64,000 nucleotides of DNA from CAYSQW01 sp964433135 (GTDB taxonomy: Bacteria > Acidobacteriota > Aminicenantia > Aminicenantales > Aminicenantaceae). Made by a program: the position numbers and the translations under genes. Below the pieces are notes generated by a model. That model saw nothing but the letters and a program-made list of their open reading frames with translations, was not told the DNA's origin and did no database searches. Shown one piece after another: positions 57,202-64,000 of the stretch. Each line of letters begins with the position of its first letter. Within the stretch, counting starts at the first letter, position 1. The stretch covers positions 254,683 through 318,682 of the forward strand of contig CAYSQW010000001.1 of NCBI GenBank assembly GCA_964433135.1, given 5' to 3'.

Positions 57202-58638
57202 ATGTCTTCATTCCAAGAAAAAATTTTGGGATTATCGGAAAAAATCGAAAAAAATAACCGGTGGCGCCAGAACCAATGCGTCAACCTTATTCCATCGGAA
57301 TCGACCCCGTCTCTGTTGGTGAAGATGTGTGAGATTTCCGATCCTTCCGGTCGGTACGCGGAGCACCGGACGATGAAGGGAGAAGAAGTCTACTTCTATC
57401 AAGGGATCGACTTCATCCAGGAAGTGGAAACGGAAGCGCGCGCCGAGCTTCGCCGCTATTTCAACTGCAGTGAGATTGAAGTGCGAACCATAAGCGGACA
57501 GATGGCCAATGAGGTCGTCTTCAAGGCCATGGTGCGGTTCCTCAACCGCGGACGTCCCGAAGGCCGGCCGTTCCGCAAGATGACGCTGGTGATGAACAAC
57601 GATCTCAACAAAGGGGGACATCTCAGCTCTCAGCCTATGGGCGCCCTGTTCAACTACGTGAACGAGAACCCTGAAACCGGAAAGGAGAACGTCCTCAATT
57701 TTCCCGTCAGCGATGAAAACCCTTATAAACCGGACCTCAAGAAACTGGAGCAGCTGCTGGACCGGAACCGCCCCGACCTCATGATCTTCGGTAAAAGCAT
57801 GTTCATCTATCAGGAACCGGTCAAGTTTGCAGCCGACCTGGTCAAGGACTGGGAGCATCGTCCCGTGATCATGTTCGACATGGCGCATGTCCTCGGACTC
57901 TATGGGGCCTTTCAGGCGCCTTTTGAAGACGGCGCGGACTGTGTCACCGGCAGCACTCACAAAACCTTTTTCGGGCCTCAGCGTGGTTTGGTCGCCGGCA
58001 ATTTCCCCAAAGGCAGCCGGTTCCGGAAGCTGTGGCTGGATATCAAGGGGCGTGCATTTCCCGGATCGACCAGCAACCACCATCTCGGCACCCTGCTCGG
58101 GCTTTTGATGGCATCCTATGAGATGAACGAGTTCAAGGATGAATTCCAACAAAAGGTCAGGGCCAACGCCAAGGCATTCGCCCGCGCCCTGAAATCCAAG
58201 GGAATTCCGGTCGAAGGCGACGAGGCGGACGGTTTCACGGAAACCCACCAGGTTTTGATTCGGGTCAAACCATTCGGCAACGGCATGGATATCGCCCGGC
58301 GCCTGGAAGACAACAATATCGTCACCAACTATCAGGCGCTTCCTGACGACGCGACGTTTCTGGAACCCAGCGGCATCCGCATGGGTGTTCAGGAAATGAC
58401 CCGTTTCGGAATGGAAGCGGAAGATTTCGATACTCTGGCGGGCCTGGTTCGGGACGTTATCGTGGATAATCGTCCCGCCGGCGAAGAGGTGACGAAGTTC
58501 CGTCAGAATTTTCTGAAGATGAAATACTGCATGGAACCGGAACAGGCGGCTCCATTGGCGGCGCGTATCGTCGGCAGTGTTTTTCCTGGTTCCGATTACG
58601 GCAAGCTTTTTGCCGATAATTTAGCGAAGCTGTTTTGA
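57202..58638 (+). CDS. Divergent serine hydroxymethyltransferase-like PLP enzyme
   Basis: A 478-residue fold-type I PLP protein. The lysine region CVTGSTHKTFFGPQRG near residue 255 and the start NLIPSESTPSLLV match the SHMT family. However, the usual GYPGxRYYGG segment is replaced (GRYAEHRTMKGEEVYFYQG) and the protein is longer than GlyA (about 415-430). It may be a true SHMT variant or an aldolase/transferase on another substrate. The start at 57202 has GAGAGGAG upstream; the longer frame to 57133 runs into rpiB. The rpiB and purD neighbours favour one-carbon metabolism. Confidence 0.75.
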   Translation: MSSFQEKILGLSEKIEKNNRWRQNQCVNLIPSESTPSLLVKMCEISDPSGRYAEHRTMKGEEVYFYQGIDFIQEVETEARAELRRYFNCSEIEVRTISGQMANEVVFKAMVRFLNRGRPEGRPFRKMTLVMNNDLNKGGHLSSQPMGALFNYVNENPETGKENVLNFPVSDENPYKPDLKKLEQLLDRNRPDLMIFGKSMFIYQEPVKFAADLVKDWEHRPVIMFDMAHVLGLYGAFQAPFEDGADCVTGSTHKTFFGPQRGLVAGNFPKGSRFRKLWLDIKGRAFPGSTSNHHLGTLLGLLMASYEMNEFKDEFQQKVRANAKAFARALKSKGIPVEGDEADGFTETHQVLIRVKPFGNGMDIARRLEDNNIVTNYQALPDDATFLEPSGIRMGVQEMTRFGMEAEDFDTLAGLVRDVIVDNRPAGEEVTKFRQNFLKMKYCMEPEQAAPLAARIVGSVFPGSDYGKLFADNLAKLF

Positions 58639-58682
58639 TCGACGTTTCCAGATAATATTGAATTCGGTTCGGGGGTAAGGAT

Positions 58683-59963
58683 ATGAAAGTTTTAATCATC
58701 GGATCCGGAGCGCGGGAACACGCGCTCGCATGGAAAATCGCCCGGAGTCCTCTGGTAAAAAAGGTCTACTGCGCTCCGGGGAATCACGGTATGCGGGATG
58801 TGGCGGAATGCGTCGATATCAAGGCGGTGAATGTTCGCGGATTGACTGAATTCGCGGCCAAGGAGAATATCGATCTGACGGTGGTGGGCCCGGAGCAGCC
58901 TCTGACTCTCGGAATCGTCGATGAATTCGAAAAAAAAGGGCTGAAGATCTTCGGCCCCAGTAAAAGCGCAGCCGAATTGGAAGGCAGCAAGATCTTTGCT
59001 AAACAGTTTATGGATCGGCATAAAATTCCCACCGGACACTTCCAGATTGCGGAAACCCCCGAGAAAGCGATGGATATCCTGCGAAGCGGAGAGTTTGCCT
59101 ATCCCGTCGTCATCAAAGCCGACGGCCTGGCGGCGGGAAAAGGCGTTATGATCTGCCGGGGACCCAAAAGGGCGGAGGAAGCCGTTCGGGCTCTCATGGT
59201 GGACAAGAAATATGGCGAGGCGGGCCGGCGGATTCTAATCGAAGAATTCCTGCGCGGACAGGAAGCCTCTTTCATCGTGATCTCCGATGGAGTGAAAGTC
59301 CTTCCGTTCGTCACCACGATGGATCACAAAGCGGTGTTCGACGGCGATCGGGGCCCGAACACCGGGGGCATGGGGGCGATTTCACCGTCTCCCTTCGTCG
59401 ATAAGGAGATGTTCAACAACGTCATCAAGACCATCGTTTTCCCCACCATCACCCGGATGCTGGAAGAAGGTCGAAAATATAAAGGCGTGCTTTACGTGGG
59501 GCTGATGCTGACCGAGAACGGTCCCAAGGTGCTTGAATACAACTGTCGCTTCGGAGATCCGGAGACCCAGCCGCAGATGCTGCGCATGGAAAGCGATCTA
59601 GTGGAAGTGCTGCTGGGGGCGATCGATGACAATGCGCTGGGTTCGGAAATCAAATGGAACCGCAAAGCCGCCGCCTGTGTGGTGCTGGCTTCCGGAGGAT
59701 ATCCCACCCGTTATGAAAAAGGCAAGAAGATCGAGGGACTGGAGGAAGCTTCCAAACAGCCGGGGATTACGATATTTCATGCCGGAACCTCCTTCGAAGG
59801 TGACGGATTTATTACCAGCGGCGGCCGCGTCTTGAGTGTTTGTGCGACCGAAGACAATCTTGCCGATGCCATGAAGAAGATCTACGAGACTATAGAGAAA
59901 ATCCAATTCGAATCCATGCATTATCGCCGGGATATCGGAGCGGTTAGAGAGGAGGAAGAGTGA
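58683..59963 (+). CDS. purD: Phosphoribosylamine-glycine ligase
   Basis: A 426-residue ATP-grasp enzyme with the N-domain IIGSGAREHALAWK, VGPEQPLTLGIVDEF near residue 78, the ATP-grasp VVIKADGLAAGKGVMIC near 145, DGDRGPNTGGMGAISP near 220 and YNCRFGDPETQ near 285. It makes glycinamide ribonucleotide, step two of purine synthesis. The stop codon overlaps the GTG start of purE. Confidence 0.96.
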   Translation: MKVLIIGSGAREHALAWKIARSPLVKKVYCAPGNHGMRDVAECVDIKAVNVRGLTEFAAKENIDLTVVGPEQPLTLGIVDEFEKKGLKIFGPSKSAAELEGSKIFAKQFMDRHKIPTGHFQIAETPEKAMDILRSGEFAYPVVIKADGLAAGKGVMICRGPKRAEEAVRALMVDKKYGEAGRRILIEEFLRGQEASFIVISDGVKVLPFVTTMDHKAVFDGDRGPNTGGMGAISPSPFVDKEMFNNVIKTIVFPTITRMLEEGRKYKGVLYVGLMLTENGPKVLEYNCRFGDPETQPQMLRMESDLVEVLLGAIDDNALGSEIKWNRKAAACVVLASGGYPTRYEKGKKIEGLEEASKQPGITIFHAGTSFEGDGFITSGGRVLSVCATEDNLADAMKKIYETIEKIQFESMHYRRDIGAVREEEE

Positions 59964-60451
59964 AAGTTTGTATCTTTCTGGGAAGTGAATCGGATTACCC
60001 CGTGGTTGAAGGCGCCCTGGAGGTGCTGAAGGAATTCGATGTCGAATATGTCATGGAGGTCACCTCCGCTCATCGGACACCGGCGCGGACCCAGCGTCTT
60101 ATCAAGGAATTCGAGCAGCAGGGCGCACAGATTTTCATTGCTCTCGCCGGTAAGGCGGCTCACCTGGCCGGTGTCGTGGCCGCTCACACAACGCGTCCGG
60201 TTATCGGGGTTCCCGTGGGCAGCTCCGCTTTGAGCGGGATGGATGCTCTGTTTTCCACCGTTCAGATGCCTAAAGGCGTTCCGGTGGCCTGCATGGGAAT
60301 CGGAAAGTCGGGTGCAGCCAATGCCGCCCTGCTGGCCGTACAGATCCTGAGCCTTCAGGATGCCTCTCTTCAAAAAAAGATGCGGACCGCCCGCGAAAAG
60401 ATGGCGGAACAGGTGGAACTCAGCTCGGAGAGGCTTAAAAAGAGTCTATGA
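59960..60451 (+). CDS. purE: 5-(carboxyamino)imidazole ribonucleotide mutase PurE
   Basis: A 163-residue class I PurE. It shows FLGSESDYPVVEGAL at the start, EVTSAHRTPAR near residue 35, IALAGKAAHLAGVVAAHT near 63 and SALSGMDALFSTVQMPKGVPVA near 90. It converts N5-CAIR to CAIR. The start is GTG at 59960, inside the purD stop region with GGAGGAAGA upstream; the end overlaps mtaB by 4 bp. purK is not in the window. Confidence 0.95.
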   Translation: MKVCIFLGSESDYPVVEGALEVLKEFDVEYVMEVTSAHRTPARTQRLIKEFEQQGAQIFIALAGKAAHLAGVVAAHTTRPVIGVPVGSSALSGMDALFSTVQMPKGVPVACMGIGKSGAANAALLAVQILSLQDASLQKKMRTAREKMAEQVELSSERLKKSL

Positions 60452-61689
60452 CCACTTTTTCCATCCAGAGCTTCGGCTGTCGAGTCAACCAGGCGGAAGC
60501 TTTTGCCTGGTCCGAGGAATTCCAGCGGCACGGATTGAAATTCGAAGACGATAGCCGGCGTGCCGAGCTGATTTTGATCAACACCTGCACCATCACGGCG
60601 CGCGCCGATCGGGATGTCCGCCGGTTCCTGCGCCGGATGGTACGGACGAATCCCGGTGCACGCCTGGTCGTCACCGGATGCTACGCCGAACAGGCCCGGG
60701 AGGAGCTGGAACGTGTCCCCCAGGTTTGGAAAATCTTTCCCAACCGCGAAAAATCACTTCTGGCCTACGAAGTCCTGGCCGAATTCCCGGCTCGGGAATA
60801 TGAAAATCATCATGCGTTCCGTTCACGGCCGCTGGTCAAGATCCAGGACGGCTGTAATTTTCAATGCACGTTCTGCATTATTCCCAGTGTCAAGGGACCC
60901 AGCATCAGCCTTCCGAGGGAAGAAATCGTATCGCGAGTGCGGGAACTCTTTCGTGAAGGATATGCTGAAGTCGGTTTGACGGGCGTGCACCTCTGTCTTT
61001 ACGGCCTGGACCAACGCCCGTGTTCTTCGCTGATCGAGCTGCTGAAAGCCATCGAAGCGCTGGAGGAACCGGGCAGGATCCGATTGACCTCTCTCGATCC
61101 CCGCTTTATGAATGAGGATTTCCTCGTTAAGCTGGCGGAAAATCCGAGGATCCAACCGCACTTTCACCTTTCTCTCCAGCATGGATCGGACCCCGTGATC
61201 CGGCGCATGGGCCGCAGGATCACAAGCTCCCGCTATAGAGACGTTCTGGCCTTTCTGAGGCGCGAAGTACCGGACGCCGCTCTGGGGGCCGATATCATTG
61301 TCGGTTTCCCGGGTGAAACCGATGAAGATTTCAACCGGATGCGCGGCTTTCTGGAATCCTCTCCGCTGGATTATTTCCATGTCTTCTTCTATTCTCCCCG
61401 CCCGGGAACAGAAGCCGCCGGGTGGCCGCAGGAGGACAGCCGGATCGTAACCGAGCGGGCGGCGAAACTGCGGGCGCTTTCCGAACAACGGCGGCAGGAA
61501 TTTTACCGCCGTCATCTCGAAACGAACCGGGAGGCGATCGTGATCAAGCAGGGGGAAAAAAACGTCCGGGTTCTGACCGACAATTATATCGATGTCGACG
61601 TTCCCCGGTGCGAAGCGCCGGAAGGCGCCGCCGTCCGCATACGCATCACAAAAATTGGAGAGCGAGGCAACCGAGGACGGACAGCCTGA
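60448..61689 (+). CDS. mtaB: tRNA t6A37 methylthiotransferase MtaB-like radical SAM enzyme
   Basis: A 413-residue methylthiotransferase. The UPF0004 N-domain has cysteines in FGCRVNQAEA, NTCTITARAD and VTGCYAEQA. The radical-SAM motif QDGCNFQCTFCIIPSVKGPS lies near residue 132 and VGLTGVHL near 172. A short TRAM-like C-terminus ends the protein. Among the family (MiaB, RimO, MtaB) the GCRVNQ start points to MtaB, which makes ms2t6A in tRNA. The stop shares one base with the mutL start. Confidence 0.88.
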   Translation: MTTFSIQSFGCRVNQAEAFAWSEEFQRHGLKFEDDSRRAELILINTCTITARADRDVRRFLRRMVRTNPGARLVVTGCYAEQAREELERVPQVWKIFPNREKSLLAYEVLAEFPAREYENHHAFRSRPLVKIQDGCNFQCTFCIIPSVKGPSISLPREEIVSRVRELFREGYAEVGLTGVHLCLYGLDQRPCSSLIELLKAIEALEEPGRIRLTSLDPRFMNEDFLVKLAENPRIQPHFHLSLQHGSDPVIRRMGRRITSSRYRDVLAFLRREVPDAALGADIIVGFPGETDEDFNRMRGFLESSPLDYFHVFFYSPRPGTEAAGWPQEDSRIVTERAAKLRALSEQRRQEFYRRHLETNREAIVIKQGEKNVRVLTDNYIDVDVPRCEAPEGAAVRIRITKIGERGNRGRTA

Positions 61690-63389
61690 TGGCGCGTATC
61701 ATTCAGCTTCCTTCCGATGTGGCGCAAAAAATCGCCGCCGGTGAGGTGGTCGAACGGCCGGCGTCGGTTGTCAAGGAACTTATTGAAAACTCTCTGGACG
61801 CCGGCGCCTCGAATATCACGGTGGAGCTGGCCGAAGGGGGGAAGCGCTTGATCCGCATTACCGATGACGGCTGCGGCATGAGCCGGGAAGACGCCCGAAT
61901 CTGTTTCCAGCGCCATTCCACCAGTAAGCTTCGCAGCGCCGATGACCTGGACCGCATCGCCACCCTGGGCTTCCGCGGGGAAGCGCTGCCCAGCATCTCC
62001 TCCGTTTCCCGCGTCACATTAAAATCCACGGCCGGAGCCGAGGAGGAAGGCACCTGTGTTAAGCGGGAAGCGGACCGCGAACTCGAGGTGACGACCATCG
62101 CTTTTCCCGTCGGTACCCAGATCGAGGTGGAGGACCTGTTTTTCAATCTGCCGGCGCGACGCAAGTTCCTGCGCTCCGAGCGCGCCGAGCTGTCCCGGAT
62201 CAGCAGGATCGTCACCCAGGTTGCGCTGGCTTACCCCGAAGTGGGATTCTCTCTGCGCAGCGGTTCGCGGAGTCTGTTCCGCTACCCGGCGGTCACCGGA
62301 CTCAAGGAACGGCTTTACCAGGTTTACGGGCGAAGCCTTCTGGACAGGCTGATCGCCGTCGACTGCTCCGAGGGCGAATGGCGTCTCTCCGGCTTTGTGT
62401 CCCGTCCGCCCCAGGGAAGAGCGAACAAGAGCCGTCAGCTGGTTTTCGTCAACCGCCGGCCGGTGCGCGAGCAGGTGGTGCTGGCGGCTCTCAACCAGGC
62501 TTTCCAGGGATTTCTGGAACGGAACCAGTACCCGGAGGCGTTCCTTTTCCTGGAATGCCCGTATGAGGAAGTCGACGTCAACGTCCATCCCGCAAAAAAC
62601 GAAATCCGCTATCACGATTCTCAACCGGTTTTCAGGCTCGTCCGCATGGGCCTGGAAAAGGCGCTTCTGAAGGAATTGGGCGTCAAGACGGTGTCCCTAG
62701 AGCACCGGGCGGCGGGGATGCCGGATCAGGTGCGCGAGCCCTCTCCGCCTTCCCTGTTCAAGCAGCGGCCCCCGCTACCGGGGCAAAGCGCACCTCTCTT
62801 TGCGGAAGCCGTCTCCGGAGAAACGGCGCCGCCGCGGGTTCTGGGACAGTACCTTGATCTCTATATCGTGGCGGTGGATGAATCGGGAATACTGGTCATC
62901 GACCAGCACAACGCCCATGAACGCGTGCTTTTCGAAAAATACCAGGAAATCGACCATTCACGGGATTGGCCGCGGCGTCTCCCGCTGTTGCCTCAGGTGA
63001 TGGACCTTTCCCCGACACAGGAGCTGCAGTGGGAAAACCATCGGGAACTTCTAGAAAACTCCGGCTTCCGTCTCGAGCCCATGGGAGGCCGCAGCTATGC
63101 GCTCAGGGAGTTTCCCGACATTTTCAAGGAGGCGGTCGCCCTGGAAGTGCTGCTGTCTCTTCTGGAGGAAGTCGACCGGGAAAAGGTCACCGAGCGCAAG
63201 CACAAGATGCTGGCGACCATGGCCTGTAAAACCGCGATCAAGGCCGGTGAGCCGCTGAGCGCGGAAAAGATGAACGTGCTGGTGGAGAACCTTTTCCGGA
63301 CTTCGAATCCCTCCTTATGTCCCCACGGCCGCCCGGTGATCCTGCGGGTGGATCGTCATACCATCGAAAAAGAGATCGGTCGGCGCTGA
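61689..63389 (+). CDS. mutL: DNA mismatch repair protein MutL
   Basis: A 566-residue GHKL ATPase. It shows IIQLPSDVAQKIAAGEVVERPASVVKELIENSLDAGA at the start (ATP-binding Glu and Asn), ITDDGCGM near 55, TLGFRGEALPSISSVS near 95 and the VFVNRRPVREQ region near 257. A variable linker is followed by a dimerisation domain with QYLDLYIVAVDESGILVIDQHNAHERVLFE, and it ends PHGRPVILRVDRHTIEKEIGR. The C-terminal QHNAHER variant of the QHAAHER motif suggests it may lack an intact endonuclease motif. The start is ATG 61689 (TGATG overlap), not the long frame upstream. Confidence 0.95.
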   Translation: MARIIQLPSDVAQKIAAGEVVERPASVVKELIENSLDAGASNITVELAEGGKRLIRITDDGCGMSREDARICFQRHSTSKLRSADDLDRIATLGFRGEALPSISSVSRVTLKSTAGAEEEGTCVKREADRELEVTTIAFPVGTQIEVEDLFFNLPARRKFLRSERAELSRISRIVTQVALAYPEVGFSLRSGSRSLFRYPAVTGLKERLYQVYGRSLLDRLIAVDCSEGEWRLSGFVSRPPQGRANKSRQLVFVNRRPVREQVVLAALNQAFQGFLERNQYPEAFLFLECPYEEVDVNVHPAKNEIRYHDSQPVFRLVRMGLEKALLKELGVKTVSLEHRAAGMPDQVREPSPPSLFKQRPPLPGQSAPLFAEAVSGETAPPRVLGQYLDLYIVAVDESGILVIDQHNAHERVLFEKYQEIDHSRDWPRRLPLLPQVMDLSPTQELQWENHRELLENSGFRLEPMGGRSYALREFPDIFKEAVALEVLLSLLEEVDREKVTERKHKMLATMACKTAIKAGEPLSAEKMNVLVENLFRTSNPSLCPHGRPVILRVDRHTIEKEIGRR

Positions 63390-63520
63390 ATCCGGCGGAT
63401 GATTTGTACTCATCGCTCTATTCGCACGGGCTTTTCCGATGGGGATGAGAGGTCTGTTCCATGTCCGCGCCCTCCGGTTCTCCGCATATCGGGAGGTCTC
63501 GATCCCTGGGGGAACGCGGC

Positions 63521-63548
63521 TTGATTTTTTCACCTGTTCATGTAGAAT
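63521..63548 (+). promoter_or_regulatory. Promoter of tRNA-Pro
   Basis: TTGATT (63521-63526) and TAGAAT (63543-63548) are 16 bp apart, 44 bp upstream of the mature tRNA. The 200 bp between mutL and the tRNA hold nothing else I can support. Confidence 0.55.
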
Positions 63549-63592
63549 AAGCCTACTCCGACGGCCGCAGCGCAATACGGACGAGGCCGCAT

Positions 63593-63667
63593 CGGGGAGT
63601 AGCGTAGCCCGGTTAACGCGCCTGCTTTGGGAGCAGGAGACCGCCGGTTCAAATCCGGCCTCCCCGA
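63593..63667 (+). tRNA. tRNA-Pro (anticodon TGG)
   Basis: Acceptor CGGGGAG (63593-63599) pairs with CTCCCCG (63660-63666). The anticodon stem CCTGC/GCAGG encloses TTTGGGA with TGG at 63628-63630. The T arm GCCGG/CCGGC holds TTCAAAT. The 3' CCA is not encoded. Confidence 0.97.
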
Positions 63668-63726
63668 CACCCCTTTCCACGTATGCATTATTGTCTCGAG
63701 ACGCAGGATCTCAGGCGTCTAACCTA

Positions 63727-63755
63727 TTGAAAAACCACCCCGGTTGCGCTATATT
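63727..63755 (+). promoter_or_regulatory. Promoter of tRNA-Arg
   Basis: TTGAAA (63727-63732) and TATATT (63750-63755) are 17 bp apart, 22 bp upstream of the tRNA. Confidence 0.65.
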
Positions 63756-63777
63756 GAGGGCACATGATTTATCGCGT

Positions 63778-63854
63778 GCGCCTGTAGCTCAGCTGGATAG
63801 AGCAGCTGCCTTCTAAGCAGCGGGTCGGGGGTTCGAGTCCCTCCAGGCGTGCCA
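63778..63854 (+). tRNA. tRNA-Arg (anticodon TCT)
   Basis: Acceptor GCGCCTG (63778-63784) pairs with CAGGCGT (63844-63850). The anticodon stem GCTGC/GCAGC encloses CTTCTAA with TCT at 63812-63814. The T loop is TTCGAGT. The 3' CCA is encoded (63852-63854). Confidence 0.97.
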
Positions 63855-63960
63855 CTTATCTCCTTACTATAGCTGGTCTTTTTTACACCGAACATCGCTT
63901 TGGGGGGGGAGTATACAATGATACACTCATCTTCCTTATAATGAGAGTCCTGTTTTCTGT

Positions 63961-64000
63961 ATGAACAACCAAACGATCTTGATCCCGGATAAGCGCAAAT
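63961..64000 (+). CDS. Possible start of a gene, truncated by the window end
   Basis: An ATG at 63961 opens a frame of 13 codons (MNNQTILIPDKRK) to the window end. A TATAAT box (63937-63942) lies 19-24 bp upstream but no clear -35 or ribosome-binding site is seen, so a short-leader or leaderless gene is possible. Nothing can be said of the product. Confidence 0.3.
   Translation, partial: MNNQTILIPDKRK

Noticed and set aside
61422..61688. 89-codon N-terminal extension of MutL
   Set aside because: It lies inside mtaB in another frame; the MutL family begins at IIQLPSDVAQ, matching ATG 61689.

Overview
The window reads as chromosomal DNA from a diderm (Gram-negative-type), probably strictly anaerobic bacterium. 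The diderm call rests on a TonB-dependent receptor, a TolC-family protein in an RND efflux set, Tat translocase genes and several lipoprotein signal peptides. The anaerobic call rests on HdrA, MvhD and FrhB-like flavin/iron-sulfur electron-transfer genes. The gene mix (DUF6125, DUF6485, CGGC, FmdB-type proteins and an HdrA-rich operon) would suit an Acidobacteriota/Aminicenantia-like or related uncultured lineage. That is inference only: no marker here fixes the phylum. A 100-N gap shows the sequence is a scaffold, probably from a draft genome or metagenome bin.

Layout. 0-0.9 kb: the end of a VOC-fold protein and a guanine-deaminase-like enzyme, closed by a strong terminator. 0.9-7 kb: a CusCBA-type metal efflux operon (minus strand) led by a small cysteine-containing protein. 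7.4-14.3 kb: a cobalamin/metal uptake region with btuB and btuCDF, each behind its own B12 riboswitch, plus a TPR lipoprotein and a divergent nikR. 14.3-15 kb: a gene-free stretch with a possible small RNA. 15-17.3 kb: a B3/4-domain protein, TrmO and a branched-chain aminotransferase.

17.3-32.9 kb is a long minus-strand block devoted to sulfur, iron-sulfur clusters and redox chemistry. Read in transcription order it holds: Fur behind a near-perfect Fur box; a tandem NifX-domain protein; Mrp/ApbC; a CGGC protein; an FmdB-type zinc ribbon; a trans-sulfuration PLP enzyme; an MBL hydrolase; a DUF4405 membrane protein; an ArsR regulator; DsrE; TusA; MvhD; HdrA; a second HdrA; two FrhB/FdhB-like iron-sulfur proteins; a second MvhD; and a NifU-like scaffold. 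The ArsR-DsrE-TusA-MvhD-HdrA-HdrA-FrhB-FrhB-MvhD run is the best candidate for an undescribed system. It looks like a sulfur-carrier-linked, possibly electron-bifurcating complex in which the cofactor domains of one HdrA are divided between two proteins.

33-45.5 kb: queF and an EamA transporter, then a surface-polysaccharide cluster (GT-C enzymes, flippase, PaaK/CapK-like enzyme, DUF354, GT2), then queCDE for 7-deazaguanine synthesis. 45.6-47 kb: an unrecognised protein and a repeat-rich region holding the assembly gap. 47-54.8 kb: urocanate hydratase, a NamZ plus MurQ-like peptidoglycan-sugar pair, dCMP deaminase with a P-loop kinase, and TatAC. 55-63.4 kb (plus strand): a C-terminal protease, then rpiB, a divergent SHMT-like gene, purD, purE, mtaB and mutL in tight succession. 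The window closes with tRNA-Pro(TGG) and tRNA-Arg(TCT) and the first codons of a possible gene.

A family of hairpin-rich intergenic repeats of about 200-320 bp occurs at three places (7.15, 19.15 and 46.55 kb). No phage genes, insertion sequences or CRISPR arrays were seen.
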